From contig JALHLQ010000004.1 in NCBI GenBank assembly GCA_022844485.1, positions 27,881-91,880 on the forward strand: DNA of 64,000 bases, in the 5' to 3' direction. How positions within the stretch are numbered: position 1 is the stretch's first letter; each line of letters opens with the position of its first letter. Of the stretch, positions 49,008 through 57,867 are shown in pieces. This stretch comes from Xanthobacteraceae bacterium. Its GTDB lineage: Bacteria; Pseudomonadota; Alphaproteobacteria; Rhizobiales; Xanthobacteraceae. The notes beneath the pieces were generated by a model, which was given only the letters and a program-made list of their open reading frames with translations, had not been told where the DNA came from and ran no database searches. Made by a program: the position numbers and the translations under genes.

Positions 49008-49642
49008 GGCGCGGCGCCCCTCGCGATCGCCTCCAGCGCGGAGGCGACGCGGTCATAGGTCACCGCGTCGGGATCGGCGACCTCGATGACATGCATACCG
49101 GCGGCGGTCGCCGAGCGGATGCCGTTGACGTTGTCCTCGACGACCAGGCAGCGGTCGGGCTGCACCTGCATGCGCTTGGCCGCTTCGAGATAGATTTCCG
49201 GATGCGGTTTGGGGGAGCGGATGTCCTCGTTCGACAAAGTGAGCTCGAAAAACGAGTCGAGGTCGGCAGAGCGGATCATCTCGTCGACCGTCCGGCGCAC
49301 CGAGTTCGAGCACAGCGCCAGCCGGTATCCGTCCTGCGTCAGGCGAGAAAGCAGGTAGCGGTGATGGAAAACCGGCCGGCAATGGGTCGGTATCTTGGCC
49401 AGCGTGAATTTCTGCTTGAGCTCGTTGATCAACCCGTGCAGGCCCGCCGGCAGGCCGCGCGTTTCCGACAGGATCGCGAGTTTCTGGCGTGTCGACAGCC
49501 CGTCGAAATTGGCGAGATGCGCGTCGTGGCTGATCTCCAGGCCGAACGGACCGAGCGCGGCGTTCAATGCCTCGTAGTGGAGATGGCGGGCGTCGATGAG
49601 GACCCCGTCCATATCGAACAAGATGGCATCAATCCGCTTCAT
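49004..49642 (-). CDS. HAD-superfamily hydrolase (beta-phosphoglucomutase/phosphatase-like)
   Basis: MKRIDAILFDMDGVLIDARHLHYEALNAAL; LALCSNSVRRTVDEMI; PKPHPEIYLEAAKRM; VVEDNVNGIRSATAAGM. Confidence 0.9.
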   Translation of the reverse strand: MKRIDAILFDMDGVLIDARHLHYEALNAALGPFGLEISHDAHLANFDGLSTRQKLAILSETRGLPAGLHGLINELKQKFTLAKIPTHCRPVFHHRYLLSRLTQDGYRLALCSNSVRRTVDEMIRSADLDSFFELTLSNEDIRSPKPHPEIYLEAAKRMQVQPDRCLVVEDNVNGIRSATAAGMHVIEVADPDAVTYDRVASALEAIARGAAP

Positions 49643-50285
49643 CGAAGAAAGCCTTAGCCTCCCGCGGGTGGTCCGTGCAGAGCATGATGCGTCCGCCGTG
49701 GCCGAGTCGCAAAGCATCGCGGTAGGCCTTACGCCACGTTTCCCAGGCCTTGCGCCAATCCCGGCCGTGCAATTCCGGAGAAACGAGCGCGATTGTCCTT
49801 CCGGCGTCGCAATGCTCGCGTATTTCCCGCTCGTTTATCCAGTCTTTCTCGAAACAATCAAGCCAAATGCCGGCGGCATGGTCAACAAACGCGGGGACCG
49901 GCTCGATCTCGCTTTTGCGGGTGAAACTGGGCATGCCGCGACGCAGGTAACCGAGCGCGTCCGGAACCGCCATGTCGAAGACGAAGTAGTGGGCCGCGCC
50001 GATCCCCCGGCTGTCGAGCGCGGCTGCGAGCGCAGGCTGGAGTCCGTCGGCCTTGACGTTGAGCGCCAAGAGGCCGGCCTGCGGTATTCCTTTGTAGGCG
50101 TCCAGAAAGTCCGCCAGCGCGACGGCGCCGGCGCCCGGCGGATCGTGGCTGATCACCAGCTCTCCGTCCCGATCGCGAACGTCGGTCTCGACGCCGAAGC
50201 CTTCGCGTAAGGCGGCGCAGAGCGCCGGCAATGAATTGCGCTCGGCCGGCTGCCGCCACAATCCGCGGTGCGCCAATATGATCAT
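49629..50285 (-). CDS. Glycerophosphodiester phosphodiesterase-like (GDPD) protein
   Basis: MIILAHRGLWRQPAERNSLPALCAALREGFGVETDVRDRDGELVISHDPP. Confidence 0.78.
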   Translation of the reverse strand: MIILAHRGLWRQPAERNSLPALCAALREGFGVETDVRDRDGELVISHDPPGAGAVALADFLDAYKGIPQAGLLALNVKADGLQPALAAALDSRGIGAAHYFVFDMAVPDALGYLRRGMPSFTRKSEIEPVPAFVDHAAGIWLDCFEKDWINEREIREHCDAGRTIALVSPELHGRDWRKAWETWRKAYRDALRLGHGGRIMLCTDHPREAKAFFDEAD

Positions 50286-50297
50286 GCTCGGCCGGAC

Positions 50298-52046
50298 TCA
50301 GTTCTTGCGGATCAGGAACGGGCCGAGGGCAAGATTGCGCAGCCCGGAATTGGCGAAAGTGTACAGTGCCTGGGCTGGCGTTGCCACCAGCGGCTGACCG
50401 TGCAGGTTGAGACTGGTGTTGAGCAGCGCGCCCACGCCGGTGCGTTCGGCAAAGCGCGCGATCAGCGCGTAGTACTCCGGGTTGGCCTCGCGGCGCAGCA
50501 CCTGCGGCCGCACCGTCATGTCGCCCTGATGCATGGCCGCCCGCAGTTTCGGCGCGGCCTCGGGGGTCACCGCGAAAGCCGTGATCATGTACGAGGCGTC
50601 GGTGCGAGCCGGATCGTAGTCCTTGAGATAGATGCCGGCGAAGCTGTCGAGGACGGTCGGCGCGAACGGCATCCAGAAGTCGCGCGCCTTGATCTGGTCG
50701 TTGACGGTGTAGAACGATTCCATGCGCGAGGGATGCGCCAGGATGGCCCGGTTTCCGAGCGAGCGCGCACCCCATTCGGCGCGCCCGGCGAAGCGCGCGA
50801 CGATCTCACCCTCCGCCAGCAGATCGGCGACGCGCACTTCGATGCCGTCCACCCGCGTTACGTGATAGCGCGCGCCAAGTTGCTCGGCTGCGATGAAACG
50901 CTCCAGATCGGCGTCGCTGTAGGCTACGCCGAGATAGAGGTCGCGTAGCGGCTGCACGGGCACCGACTGGCGCGCGGCCAACTCATACAGCGCGCCGATC
51001 GGCAGCGACTCGTCGCCTGCCGACGGCATGAATTCGATGCGCTCGACCGCGGGCAGTTCCTGAAGCTTCTTGTTGAGCTTGACGTTCATGAAGACGCCGC
51101 CGCCGGTGGCGATGCGTCGAATGCCCGTCTGTGCGATCGCGCGCTCGACCCATTGCGTCACGCGCTCTTCGACCAAGTGCTGAACGGCAGCGGCCAGATT
51201 GTCGAAGCGCTCGCCGACCGCGTTCTCTGCCAGGTAGTCGTAGAAGTGCGCTGTGTGAAAGGGCGCCCGGAAGGTCAGGCTGTCTCCCGCAAGGTCGAGC
51301 GCGGGAGCGAAGAGCCGATCGTAGGTCTCGCGATAATAATGCTTGGCATAGGGCGCGAGGCCCATGACCTTGTACTCGTGTTCAAGGATGCGCATGCCGA
51401 GGAAGCGCGTCGTGGCCGAATAGATCCAGCCGAGCGAGTCGTGCGCCGGCGTCTCGGCGAGTCGCGTCCAGATGCCGTCGGGCGTAACCTTGCTGACGGT
51501 GGCACTGATCCCATCGCCTTCGCCGTCGAGCGTGAACACCAGCACGGCCGCGTCCTTCGGCGTCGGATAGCAATGATAGGCCGCGCGTGCGTGGCAGAGA
51601 TGATGGTCGAAACGCATCACCATCTTACGGTCCAGCCCGGCGGCGCGCAGGCATTCGGTCACGTAGGCGTCGCCGGCAGCCAGCTGCCGTCGCCGCAGGT
51701 GTGCTCGCGCACTATCGAACGGCGCGGGGATGAGGCGGCCAACACCGCGTTCGAGCCAGCGCGCGGCGGCGACCAGCGGGTTGGTGCTGTAGTAGCGGCG
51801 TTTGCGGTCGGTGATCGTGGCGAATGCGTCGGGGCGATAAATCTGTCGGCTCGACAGAACAACGTTGTCAACGTCCGAAAGTGTCCAGCCGGCTTGGTCG
51901 CACAGGGCCTGGGCTGCGCCGATTGGAAAGGCGGCCGAATTCTTGATCCCGTCGATCTTCTCCTGGCTCAGCACGCCGAGAATCGCGCCGTCATCCATAA
52001 TGGCGGCAGTCGCGTTGTGGCCGAGGTGCAGGGCCAGCGCTTTCAT
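50298..52046 (-). CDS. NodU-family carbamoyltransferase
   Basis: MKALALHLGHNATAAIMDDGAILGVLSQEKIDGIKN; FDHHLCHARAAYHCYP; FTLDGEGDGISATV; GRAEWGARSLGNRAILAHPSRM. Confidence 0.92.
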   Translation of the reverse strand: MKALALHLGHNATAAIMDDGAILGVLSQEKIDGIKNSAAFPIGAAQALCDQAGWTLSDVDNVVLSSRQIYRPDAFATITDRKRRYYSTNPLVAAARWLERGVGRLIPAPFDSARAHLRRRQLAAGDAYVTECLRAAGLDRKMVMRFDHHLCHARAAYHCYPTPKDAAVLVFTLDGEGDGISATVSKVTPDGIWTRLAETPAHDSLGWIYSATTRFLGMRILEHEYKVMGLAPYAKHYYRETYDRLFAPALDLAGDSLTFRAPFHTAHFYDYLAENAVGERFDNLAAAVQHLVEERVTQWVERAIAQTGIRRIATGGGVFMNVKLNKKLQELPAVERIEFMPSAGDESLPIGALYELAARQSVPVQPLRDLYLGVAYSDADLERFIAAEQLGARYHVTRVDGIEVRVADLLAEGEIVARFAGRAEWGARSLGNRAILAHPSRMESFYTVNDQIKARDFWMPFAPTVLDSFAGIYLKDYDPARTDASYMITAFAVTPEAAPKLRAAMHQGDMTVRPQVLRREANPEYYALIARFAERTGVGALLNTSLNLHGQPLVATPAQALYTFANSGLRNLALGPFLIRKN

Positions 52047-53266
52047 GGGCTGGATCGGCGGGCTGATCCGATGAGGTTGGCTTGGAGCTTGTCCCACACA
52101 GCCTGCGGCGTGCAGTGGGTGTCGATATAGAACCTGCCGGCTTTCGCCATCGCCTCCATCTCGTCGGGCTTGGCGGCGATGCCGGTCATTGCAGCGCGGA
52201 TTGAGTCGACGGAGCCGTCGTGTTCGAGGTAGTGCACGCCGGGTTGGAGGCCTAGGCCGTCATAGTACGTCCCGCGAGCGCCGAGCATGACACAGCCGCA
52301 GGCCATGGCTTCGAAGAACCCGACCGCAGGTGCCCCCGACAGTTCTTCGCCAACGATCGCAAAGCGGTGCTGATTGTAGAAATCGACGATGTCGAAGGAA
52401 AAATAATCCGCCTGGATGATGTCGAGCCGGAGCAGCCTTTGGAGCTTGGCTCCGAAGGTGTCCTTTCCCCCCATCTCGCGGTAGGGCGAAGTGCGGCATT
52501 CGAGCCAGTCCGCGAGCTCGGCCCGCCGTTGGTACAGCATCTTGCGGATCGGATGATAAGTGTCCGTTTTGAAGAAGCTCATGAAGTCGCGGTAATACGC
52601 GCGCGGCAACTCTTCCGTCAGGTTATGAAACGACCCGGTGGCGGCGCATTTCGGGCTGCGCTCGGGCAGCGGACGTTTCGCGACGAAGCGCGAGCTGACG
52701 GCAAAGGGGAGAACGATCGATGGCGGCGGGTTCGGAAAGAACGTGCGGAAGTATTCGTTGCGCGTGTGGTCGCTGTCGACATGCAGGATCACATTGCGAA
52801 GCTTGGCGATGTTCGCCGCTTTTTCACCCGTGCGGATGAAGTAGTGGCTGAGGTTGACGACCACCCGGTTGAACGCCGCCAATGCGGGCATGCGCCGATC
52901 GAAGGCGCCGACGCAGTTCTTGTACGAGAACACGTAAAGCGCGGACCGGTCGCTGATCGTGTCGGGCGACCAGTGCACCTCGACGTCGGCGTTGAGTCCG
53001 TTGATGCGGAGCCAGAAATAGATTTCGATACGCAGGACGAACCGGCGAATCCACGCGGGCAGTTTTGCGAAAACGCTCTGGTCGATGAGCGAAGACAACG
53101 TGCCGTCGACAAAAACCGGAACAGGCTGCCCGCGGCGGATCGGCTCCTCCAGCAGGAATCGGTACTTGCCGAGGCCCCGTCGTCCCACCAGCCAGAAAGA
53201 GAGCGGTGTAGAGACGAAGTCGTCGGCATGCGGGTTGAGGAGTGTCAGACCGACGGCATCAACCAT
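52043..53266 (-). CDS. Glycosyltransferase-like protein
   Basis: EELSGAPAVGFFEAMACGCVMLGARGTYYDGLGLQPGVHYLEHDGSVDSIRAAM resembles C-terminal half of GT-B enzymes; N-terminal half unfamiliar. Confidence 0.65.
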   Translation of the reverse strand: MVDAVGLTLLNPHADDFVSTPLSFWLVGRRGLGKYRFLLEEPIRRGQPVPVFVDGTLSSLIDQSVFAKLPAWIRRFVLRIEIYFWLRINGLNADVEVHWSPDTISDRSALYVFSYKNCVGAFDRRMPALAAFNRVVVNLSHYFIRTGEKAANIAKLRNVILHVDSDHTRNEYFRTFFPNPPPSIVLPFAVSSRFVAKRPLPERSPKCAATGSFHNLTEELPRAYYRDFMSFFKTDTYHPIRKMLYQRRAELADWLECRTSPYREMGGKDTFGAKLQRLLRLDIIQADYFSFDIVDFYNQHRFAIVGEELSGAPAVGFFEAMACGCVMLGARGTYYDGLGLQPGVHYLEHDGSVDSIRAAMTGIAAKPDEMEAMAKAGRFYIDTHCTPQAVWDKLQANLIGSARRSSP

Positions 53267-54059
53267 TTCGGGACCAGAGCGGAGCTAGCAGGCCCGCCGC
53301 CAAAAAATACGCTAAAGCCTTGATTCGCAAAACCAGACGGGTCTTTGGCCGCATCGCATCCCCGCATATCGAAATATAGCGGAGATGCCCGCGTGCGAGG
53401 TAACGTGCACGCTTGAGTGTCCCCTTGAAACTGGAGAGGCGGTCTTTCCGCACACGATAGTAACGTCTCGCAACAATCGTGGCCAGAAGTGCCGGCCCGT
53501 GCCTTTTGATCAGGCGAGCACAACCGACCCCTTCGTAGCCCTGAAGATCTGCGTCGAAGGGTGGCTCCGGAACGACGGCCTTGTTGATGGCCACCAGCGC
53601 TTCGCCATAAGACGCGTGCGTCGCGTAGATCGGCAAGGTCAGGCGCTGCGGCGCGTCGAATCGTTGACCGACGATGGCGCCGGTCTCGTCGACACACCGG
53701 AAGAACACAAGCGCTTCCTCATCATGTGCTTTCAGCAGTGCCGCCGCCGGCGCAGCGGTTTCTTGGATAAGTTCGTCGTCGGAGTCCAGAAACAGCACCC
53801 AGTGGGAGGGGCACCGATCGAAAGCGGTATTTTTCGCAGCAGTCACGCCTAAGTTGCGGTGGTGTCGGAAATAGGCAAGAGTTCCAGACTTCAACTTTTG
53901 AGTGAATTTGGAAGAGATTAAGCGTTCCGTCTCATCGGTTGAACAGTCGTCCACGACGACGACTTTACCGCCCACGGGCTCCACGAAGTCGAGGGCCGAT
54001 TGGATGGCCCGCCCGACGATATCGCTGCGGTTGAAAGTCGTGATCGCGACGGAGATCAC
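53259..54059 (-). CDS. Glycosyltransferase family 2
   Basis: ISVAITTFNRSDIVGRAIQSALDFVEPVGGKVVVVDDCSTDET; WVLFLDSDDELI; GTG start at 54059 preferred. Confidence 0.87.
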   Translation of the reverse strand: MISVAITTFNRSDIVGRAIQSALDFVEPVGGKVVVVDDCSTDETERLISSKFTQKLKSGTLAYFRHHRNLGVTAAKNTAFDRCPSHWVLFLDSDDELIQETAAPAAALLKAHDEEALVFFRCVDETGAIVGQRFDAPQRLTLPIYATHASYGEALVAINKAVVPEPPFDADLQGYEGVGCARLIKRHGPALLATIVARRYYRVRKDRLSSFKGTLKRARYLARGHLRYISICGDAMRPKTRLVLRIKALAYFLAAGLLAPLWSRNG

Positions 54060-54200
54060 GGCTCGGCCGCTCCATGAGCGACGGCTGCTGCTGTACCCTG
54101 CGCTTCCCACGGGGGCGGCCCGGCGACGGCCCGCAAGGGGTCTGAGAGCTTGACCGCGGTCGCCGGGGTGGCGAAACGTTCATGGGCCGGCTGCCAAGCT

Positions 54201-55028
54201 ATGCTCGGCAGGCCGGGCCTGAGGGGGAATTCGGCGTTGAACGATCGTTTGAGCATCTATGTGTCGTCCTTCGACGACTATGCCGATATCTGGCCGGCCT
54301 TTTTTGCGCGATTCTTCAAGTACTGGCCGGACTGCCCTTACCCGCTCCGCCTCGGGTCCGTCGCGAAGGTTTACGACGATCGCAGGGTGCTACCGCTTCA
54401 TGCCGCCGACCACAAGAACTGGTCGTCGCGTGCCCTTGAACATCTCGGCCAGATCGAGACCCCCTATGTCCTCATGATGCTCGAGGACTACATGGTCGAC
54501 CGGCCGGTGGATAACTCCCTGATCGACAAGCTCGTCGACCTGATGGACCGCTACGACTTGCACGCCATCCGGCTCTTTCCGGATCCGCCACCGGCCATGG
54601 CCGTACCCGGCGTCCCCGTGATCGGGTTCCAGGGGCTGGGCCAGCTCAACCGCACCAACACCCATGCGACCATCTGGCGCCGCGAGAGCCTGCTCGCGCT
54701 CATCCGGCCGGGCGAGAGCCTGTGGGAATTCGAGATCAACGCCTCGATTCGGTCGAATCGATTCGCGGGCGGCATTTGCGGCTGCTGGCAGCCGGCGCTT
54801 CACTACGTGATGGCAATCGGAAAAGGCCGTTGGTTCCGTCGGGCGTTGCGCAGTCTCGCGCGCGACGGCATCCGGCCCGATCTGGCTGTTCGGGGCGCCG
54901 AGACAGCCAGCGAGGAGATAAAGGCTGTTGTTCTCGCGTTCATGGCCGATTGTTTGCGCGCCGTCATGCCGTTGCACTGGCGGCAACGGCTTCAGTTGAA
55001 ACTTAACCCGCGCGCCTACCGGTCCTGA
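54201..55028 (+). CDS. Uncharacterised glycan-locus protein, possibly glycosyltransferase-like (start uncertain)
   Basis: SIYVSSFDDYADIWPAFFARFFKYWPDCPYPLRLG...YVLMMLEDYMVDRPVDNSLIDKLVDLMDRYDLHAIRLFP; no motif I can assign firmly. Confidence 0.6.
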   Translation: MLGRPGLRGNSALNDRLSIYVSSFDDYADIWPAFFARFFKYWPDCPYPLRLGSVAKVYDDRRVLPLHAADHKNWSSRALEHLGQIETPYVLMMLEDYMVDRPVDNSLIDKLVDLMDRYDLHAIRLFPDPPPAMAVPGVPVIGFQGLGQLNRTNTHATIWRRESLLALIRPGESLWEFEINASIRSNRFAGGICGCWQPALHYVMAIGKGRWFRRALRSLARDGIRPDLAVRGAETASEEIKAVVLAFMADCLRAVMPLHWRQRLQLKLNPRAYRS

Positions 55029-55056
55029 CCGGCCGCGCCGATCCGGATCGAACGCG

Positions 55057-56529
55057 GTGCTGCGCAATTCAATCGCCCACCTGATCGCGCGCATCGCTGG
55101 ACTCGGCGCCGGTATCGTTGCCATTCCGCTTGTCACGTTGACGCTCGGCACCGAGGCGCTGGGCCTGGTCGGCGTCTACGCCACTTTGCAGGCGATGCTG
55201 GGCCTGTTCGATCTCGGGCTTCCGATGGCCGTCAATCATCGGCTGGCTGTAATGATCGGCCGCGAAGCCGCGCCGGCCGAGCGGGCTGTGCTGGTGCGCA
55301 CACTCGAAACGCTGTTCTGGGCGCTCGTGGCGCTTTTCTTCGTCATCGGCTTCGGATTGCGTGCGCCGCTCGCCGAATCATGGCTCAAAGTCACGATCCT
55401 GTCGCCCGCCACCGTCGACACCGCGCTCGGCGTGATGATTGCTGCGGTAGCCATACGCTTTCCGGTCGCGTTTTATACGAATGTCCTGTTTGCCCATGAG
55501 CGCCATATTTTTCCAAATGCGGTGACGGCGGCCTCCGCCATCCTGCGCATACTGGTGAGCGTGGTGGCGCTCGTCTGGCTCAACGTCGGCATCGTCGGTT
55601 TCTTTGTCATCCAGTTGATCGGCAGCGTCGCCGAAGTGGCGCTGCTGGTTGGCGGCGTCTGGCGCGCCCAAGCACATCGATGGGTCAGGCCGCGCTGGGC
55701 AGTCTTTCGCGACATCGGCGCGATGGCCGGCGGGCTGACGCTCATCTCGCTGACGGCTGTCGTGCTGTCGCAGATCGACAAGATCATCCTATCGAAGCTG
55801 TTGAGCCTCGGCGATTTCGGGCTTTATTCGGCCGGCTACACGCTGGCGGCCGGATTGGTGGCGTTGTCGTATCCGGTCGGCAGCGCGCTCTTCCCCCAGC
55901 TCAGCCGCAACCTCGACGGTAAGGGCGTAGACACCAAGCGTATCGTCCAGACAGCCACTGAACTGACCATCCTGATCTTGGTGCCGCTCGGCTGTGTGAT
56001 GGTCATGCAGGCCGAACCGCTGTTGCGGCTGTTGTTTCTGGTGAAGCCGGCACCCGATGCCTTGGCGGGCATTCTGCCGGTCATGATGCTCGGAGGCATC
56101 GCCCAGGCGTTCGTGACATTGCCGCATTTGTTCCAGGTGGCGGCCGGCCGGGTCGCCACAGTGGTGTGGATCAATGTCGGCTTTCTCGTTCCCTACGGCG
56201 CCGGCATTCTTGTCGCGACTGCGACGGGTGGCGTCTCCGGCGCAGCCGCGGCCTTTGCGGTCTTTAATATCGCGCGCTTGCTGGTGCACTGGAGCGTGCT
56301 GCTGGCAAACCGGCACACGCAATCGAGCTGGCGGGCGAGCATAGGAATGATTTTGGCTTCGGTCGCTGGCGGGCTGATCCTGGCCGGCGTGCCTGCGATG
56401 ATCGGGATTTCAGGGCTTGGCGCGATAATCGCTGCGGTTCTGTCGGTAGCGGTGCTCGCCGTCATCGCGGCGCTCACAATGCCGCGTGCGCGCGAACGGT
56501 TGTGCGCGCTTTGCGAAGCGCGAACATAG
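55057..56529 (+). CDS. Polysaccharide flippase (Wzx/MATE-type)
   Basis: About 490 aa multi-TM; LGLVGVYATLQAMLGLFDLGLPMAVNHRLA; SYPVGSALFPQLSRNLDGKG. Confidence 0.85.
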   Translation: MLRNSIAHLIARIAGLGAGIVAIPLVTLTLGTEALGLVGVYATLQAMLGLFDLGLPMAVNHRLAVMIGREAAPAERAVLVRTLETLFWALVALFFVIGFGLRAPLAESWLKVTILSPATVDTALGVMIAAVAIRFPVAFYTNVLFAHERHIFPNAVTAASAILRILVSVVALVWLNVGIVGFFVIQLIGSVAEVALLVGGVWRAQAHRWVRPRWAVFRDIGAMAGGLTLISLTAVVLSQIDKIILSKLLSLGDFGLYSAGYTLAAGLVALSYPVGSALFPQLSRNLDGKGVDTKRIVQTATELTILILVPLGCVMVMQAEPLLRLLFLVKPAPDALAGILPVMMLGGIAQAFVTLPHLFQVAAGRVATVVWINVGFLVPYGAGILVATATGGVSGAAAAFAVFNIARLLVHWSVLLANRHTQSSWRASIGMILASVAGGLILAGVPAMIGISGLGAIIAAVLSVAVLAVIAALTMPRARERLCALCEART

Positions 56530-56560
56530 AGCGCTCTTTCATGGTTTGGCGGGCGCGCTT

Positions 56561-57757
56561 CTACGGTGCAGGCGTGTCCGGCGGATGCGGCTTCGACAGG
56601 TCACGTCTCAACAGCCCGATGACGGCCGGGAGCCAGAGCCAGAAGATGAAATAGGTCACCAAAGGATAGCTGGTGAAGCTAAACCCGATCGCGGATATCG
56701 CGTAGAATTTCGCGCGGCCGGAGAGACCGCGCAGTGCCCAGCCGAAGCCCGTGAGGAGCGAGATCAGTCCGACAACGCCAAACGACTTGAACAGGAAGGA
56801 AATGCCGTTGGCGGGCAGGCATTCTTCAAAAAACCGCGTGGAGAGCCCATCGCCCAGCAAGACCGACATAAGGCGCGCTTCCGGCGTGACGCTTCTGATC
56901 TGTATCTGTTCGGCGCGCGAGCAGGTATTGCGCAGATAGCGTTCGCGCAAGCTGGAATCCTGCGCGATCGAGACGATGCGCCAATAGAAGTAGGGGACAT
57001 GCTCGTTCGGGTTCTTGTTCAGCCACAGATAGGCATTGAAAAGGACTCCGACGGTTGCCCCGGTAACAGCAAGGGCAATTAGAAGGTGGCGCAACGGTTC
57101 CTTTCGTCGCATTTCATTGAGCAAAAGTAGCAGGAGGGCCGCGCCAAATCCCCACAAAGATTCTGAGACGATGATAGTAGCGACGGCGCCACTAGTCAGA
57201 AGGCGCGACGGTCGCCACAGGATTGCGATCGAGGTGAGGACGAACAGATTTAAGCAAAAACTGTTGGCTTCCTGAAACAAGCCGGCCGCGCGCATGTGAC
57301 TCGGAGCGCGCACGATCCTCGACGCTTCTCCCACGATCGCCTGAAAGTCGATGACCCGGCCAAAGCCATAAAAGGCGCCGAACTGGATGACGAAGAATGA
57401 GATGTGGACGCCGACGAGCACCCAGAGCGTAGGCCCGATTGCTTTCAGCCATTCCGCTCTTCCAATCAGAATGAAACCGATCGCCGCGAGCGCGACGATC
57501 GCGAGCGACGACCGGTGGCCGTGCATGACGTATCCGGCGCCCGCATAGACGGCGACGGTTAAGAATAAGAGCCAGTAGTCGCTGCGCCGTCGCAGGAAAC
57601 CGGCAACCGGCTCCGGCGTGAGGACCAGCCAAAGCGCAAACAGCATGATTGCCGCGCCGTCGAAGACGCGCAGGTCGAACAAGCGGTAATCCCACAGCGT
57701 CGCCGCGGCCATCGCCGACTGGAGCGCCAATTTTGCGGCATTGGCTTTCACTGACAT
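56561..57757 (-). CDS. Multi-TM Wzy/O-antigen polymerase-like protein
   Basis: About 10 predicted hydrophobic segments; AAGLFQEANSFCLNLFVLTSIAIL periplasmic-loop style motif; in polysaccharide cluster. Confidence 0.6.
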   Translation of the reverse strand: MSVKANAAKLALQSAMAAATLWDYRLFDLRVFDGAAIMLFALWLVLTPEPVAGFLRRRSDYWLLFLTVAVYAGAGYVMHGHRSSLAIVALAAIGFILIGRAEWLKAIGPTLWVLVGVHISFFVIQFGAFYGFGRVIDFQAIVGEASRIVRAPSHMRAAGLFQEANSFCLNLFVLTSIAILWRPSRLLTSGAVATIIVSESLWGFGAALLLLLLNEMRRKEPLRHLLIALAVTGATVGVLFNAYLWLNKNPNEHVPYFYWRIVSIAQDSSLRERYLRNTCSRAEQIQIRSVTPEARLMSVLLGDGLSTRFFEECLPANGISFLFKSFGVVGLISLLTGFGWALRGLSGRAKFYAISAIGFSFTSYPLVTYFIFWLWLPAVIGLLRRDLSKPHPPDTPAP

Positions 57758-57867
57758 GGAGGCACTTGGTATTGACTAGGGGTTTAGTGCACGGTGAAGA
57801 GCAGGCTCGCAGTCTAAACTGCCGGTTCGCGAACAACCAGCGACTGCATCATTTGCGGCGGCGCTGT

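Noticed and set aside
49004-49642. GmhB (heptose bisphosphate phosphatase)
   Set aside because: Starts FDMDGVLIDARHLHYEALNAAL, typical of the beta-phosphoglucomutase-like HAD group with a cap domain, not GmhB.
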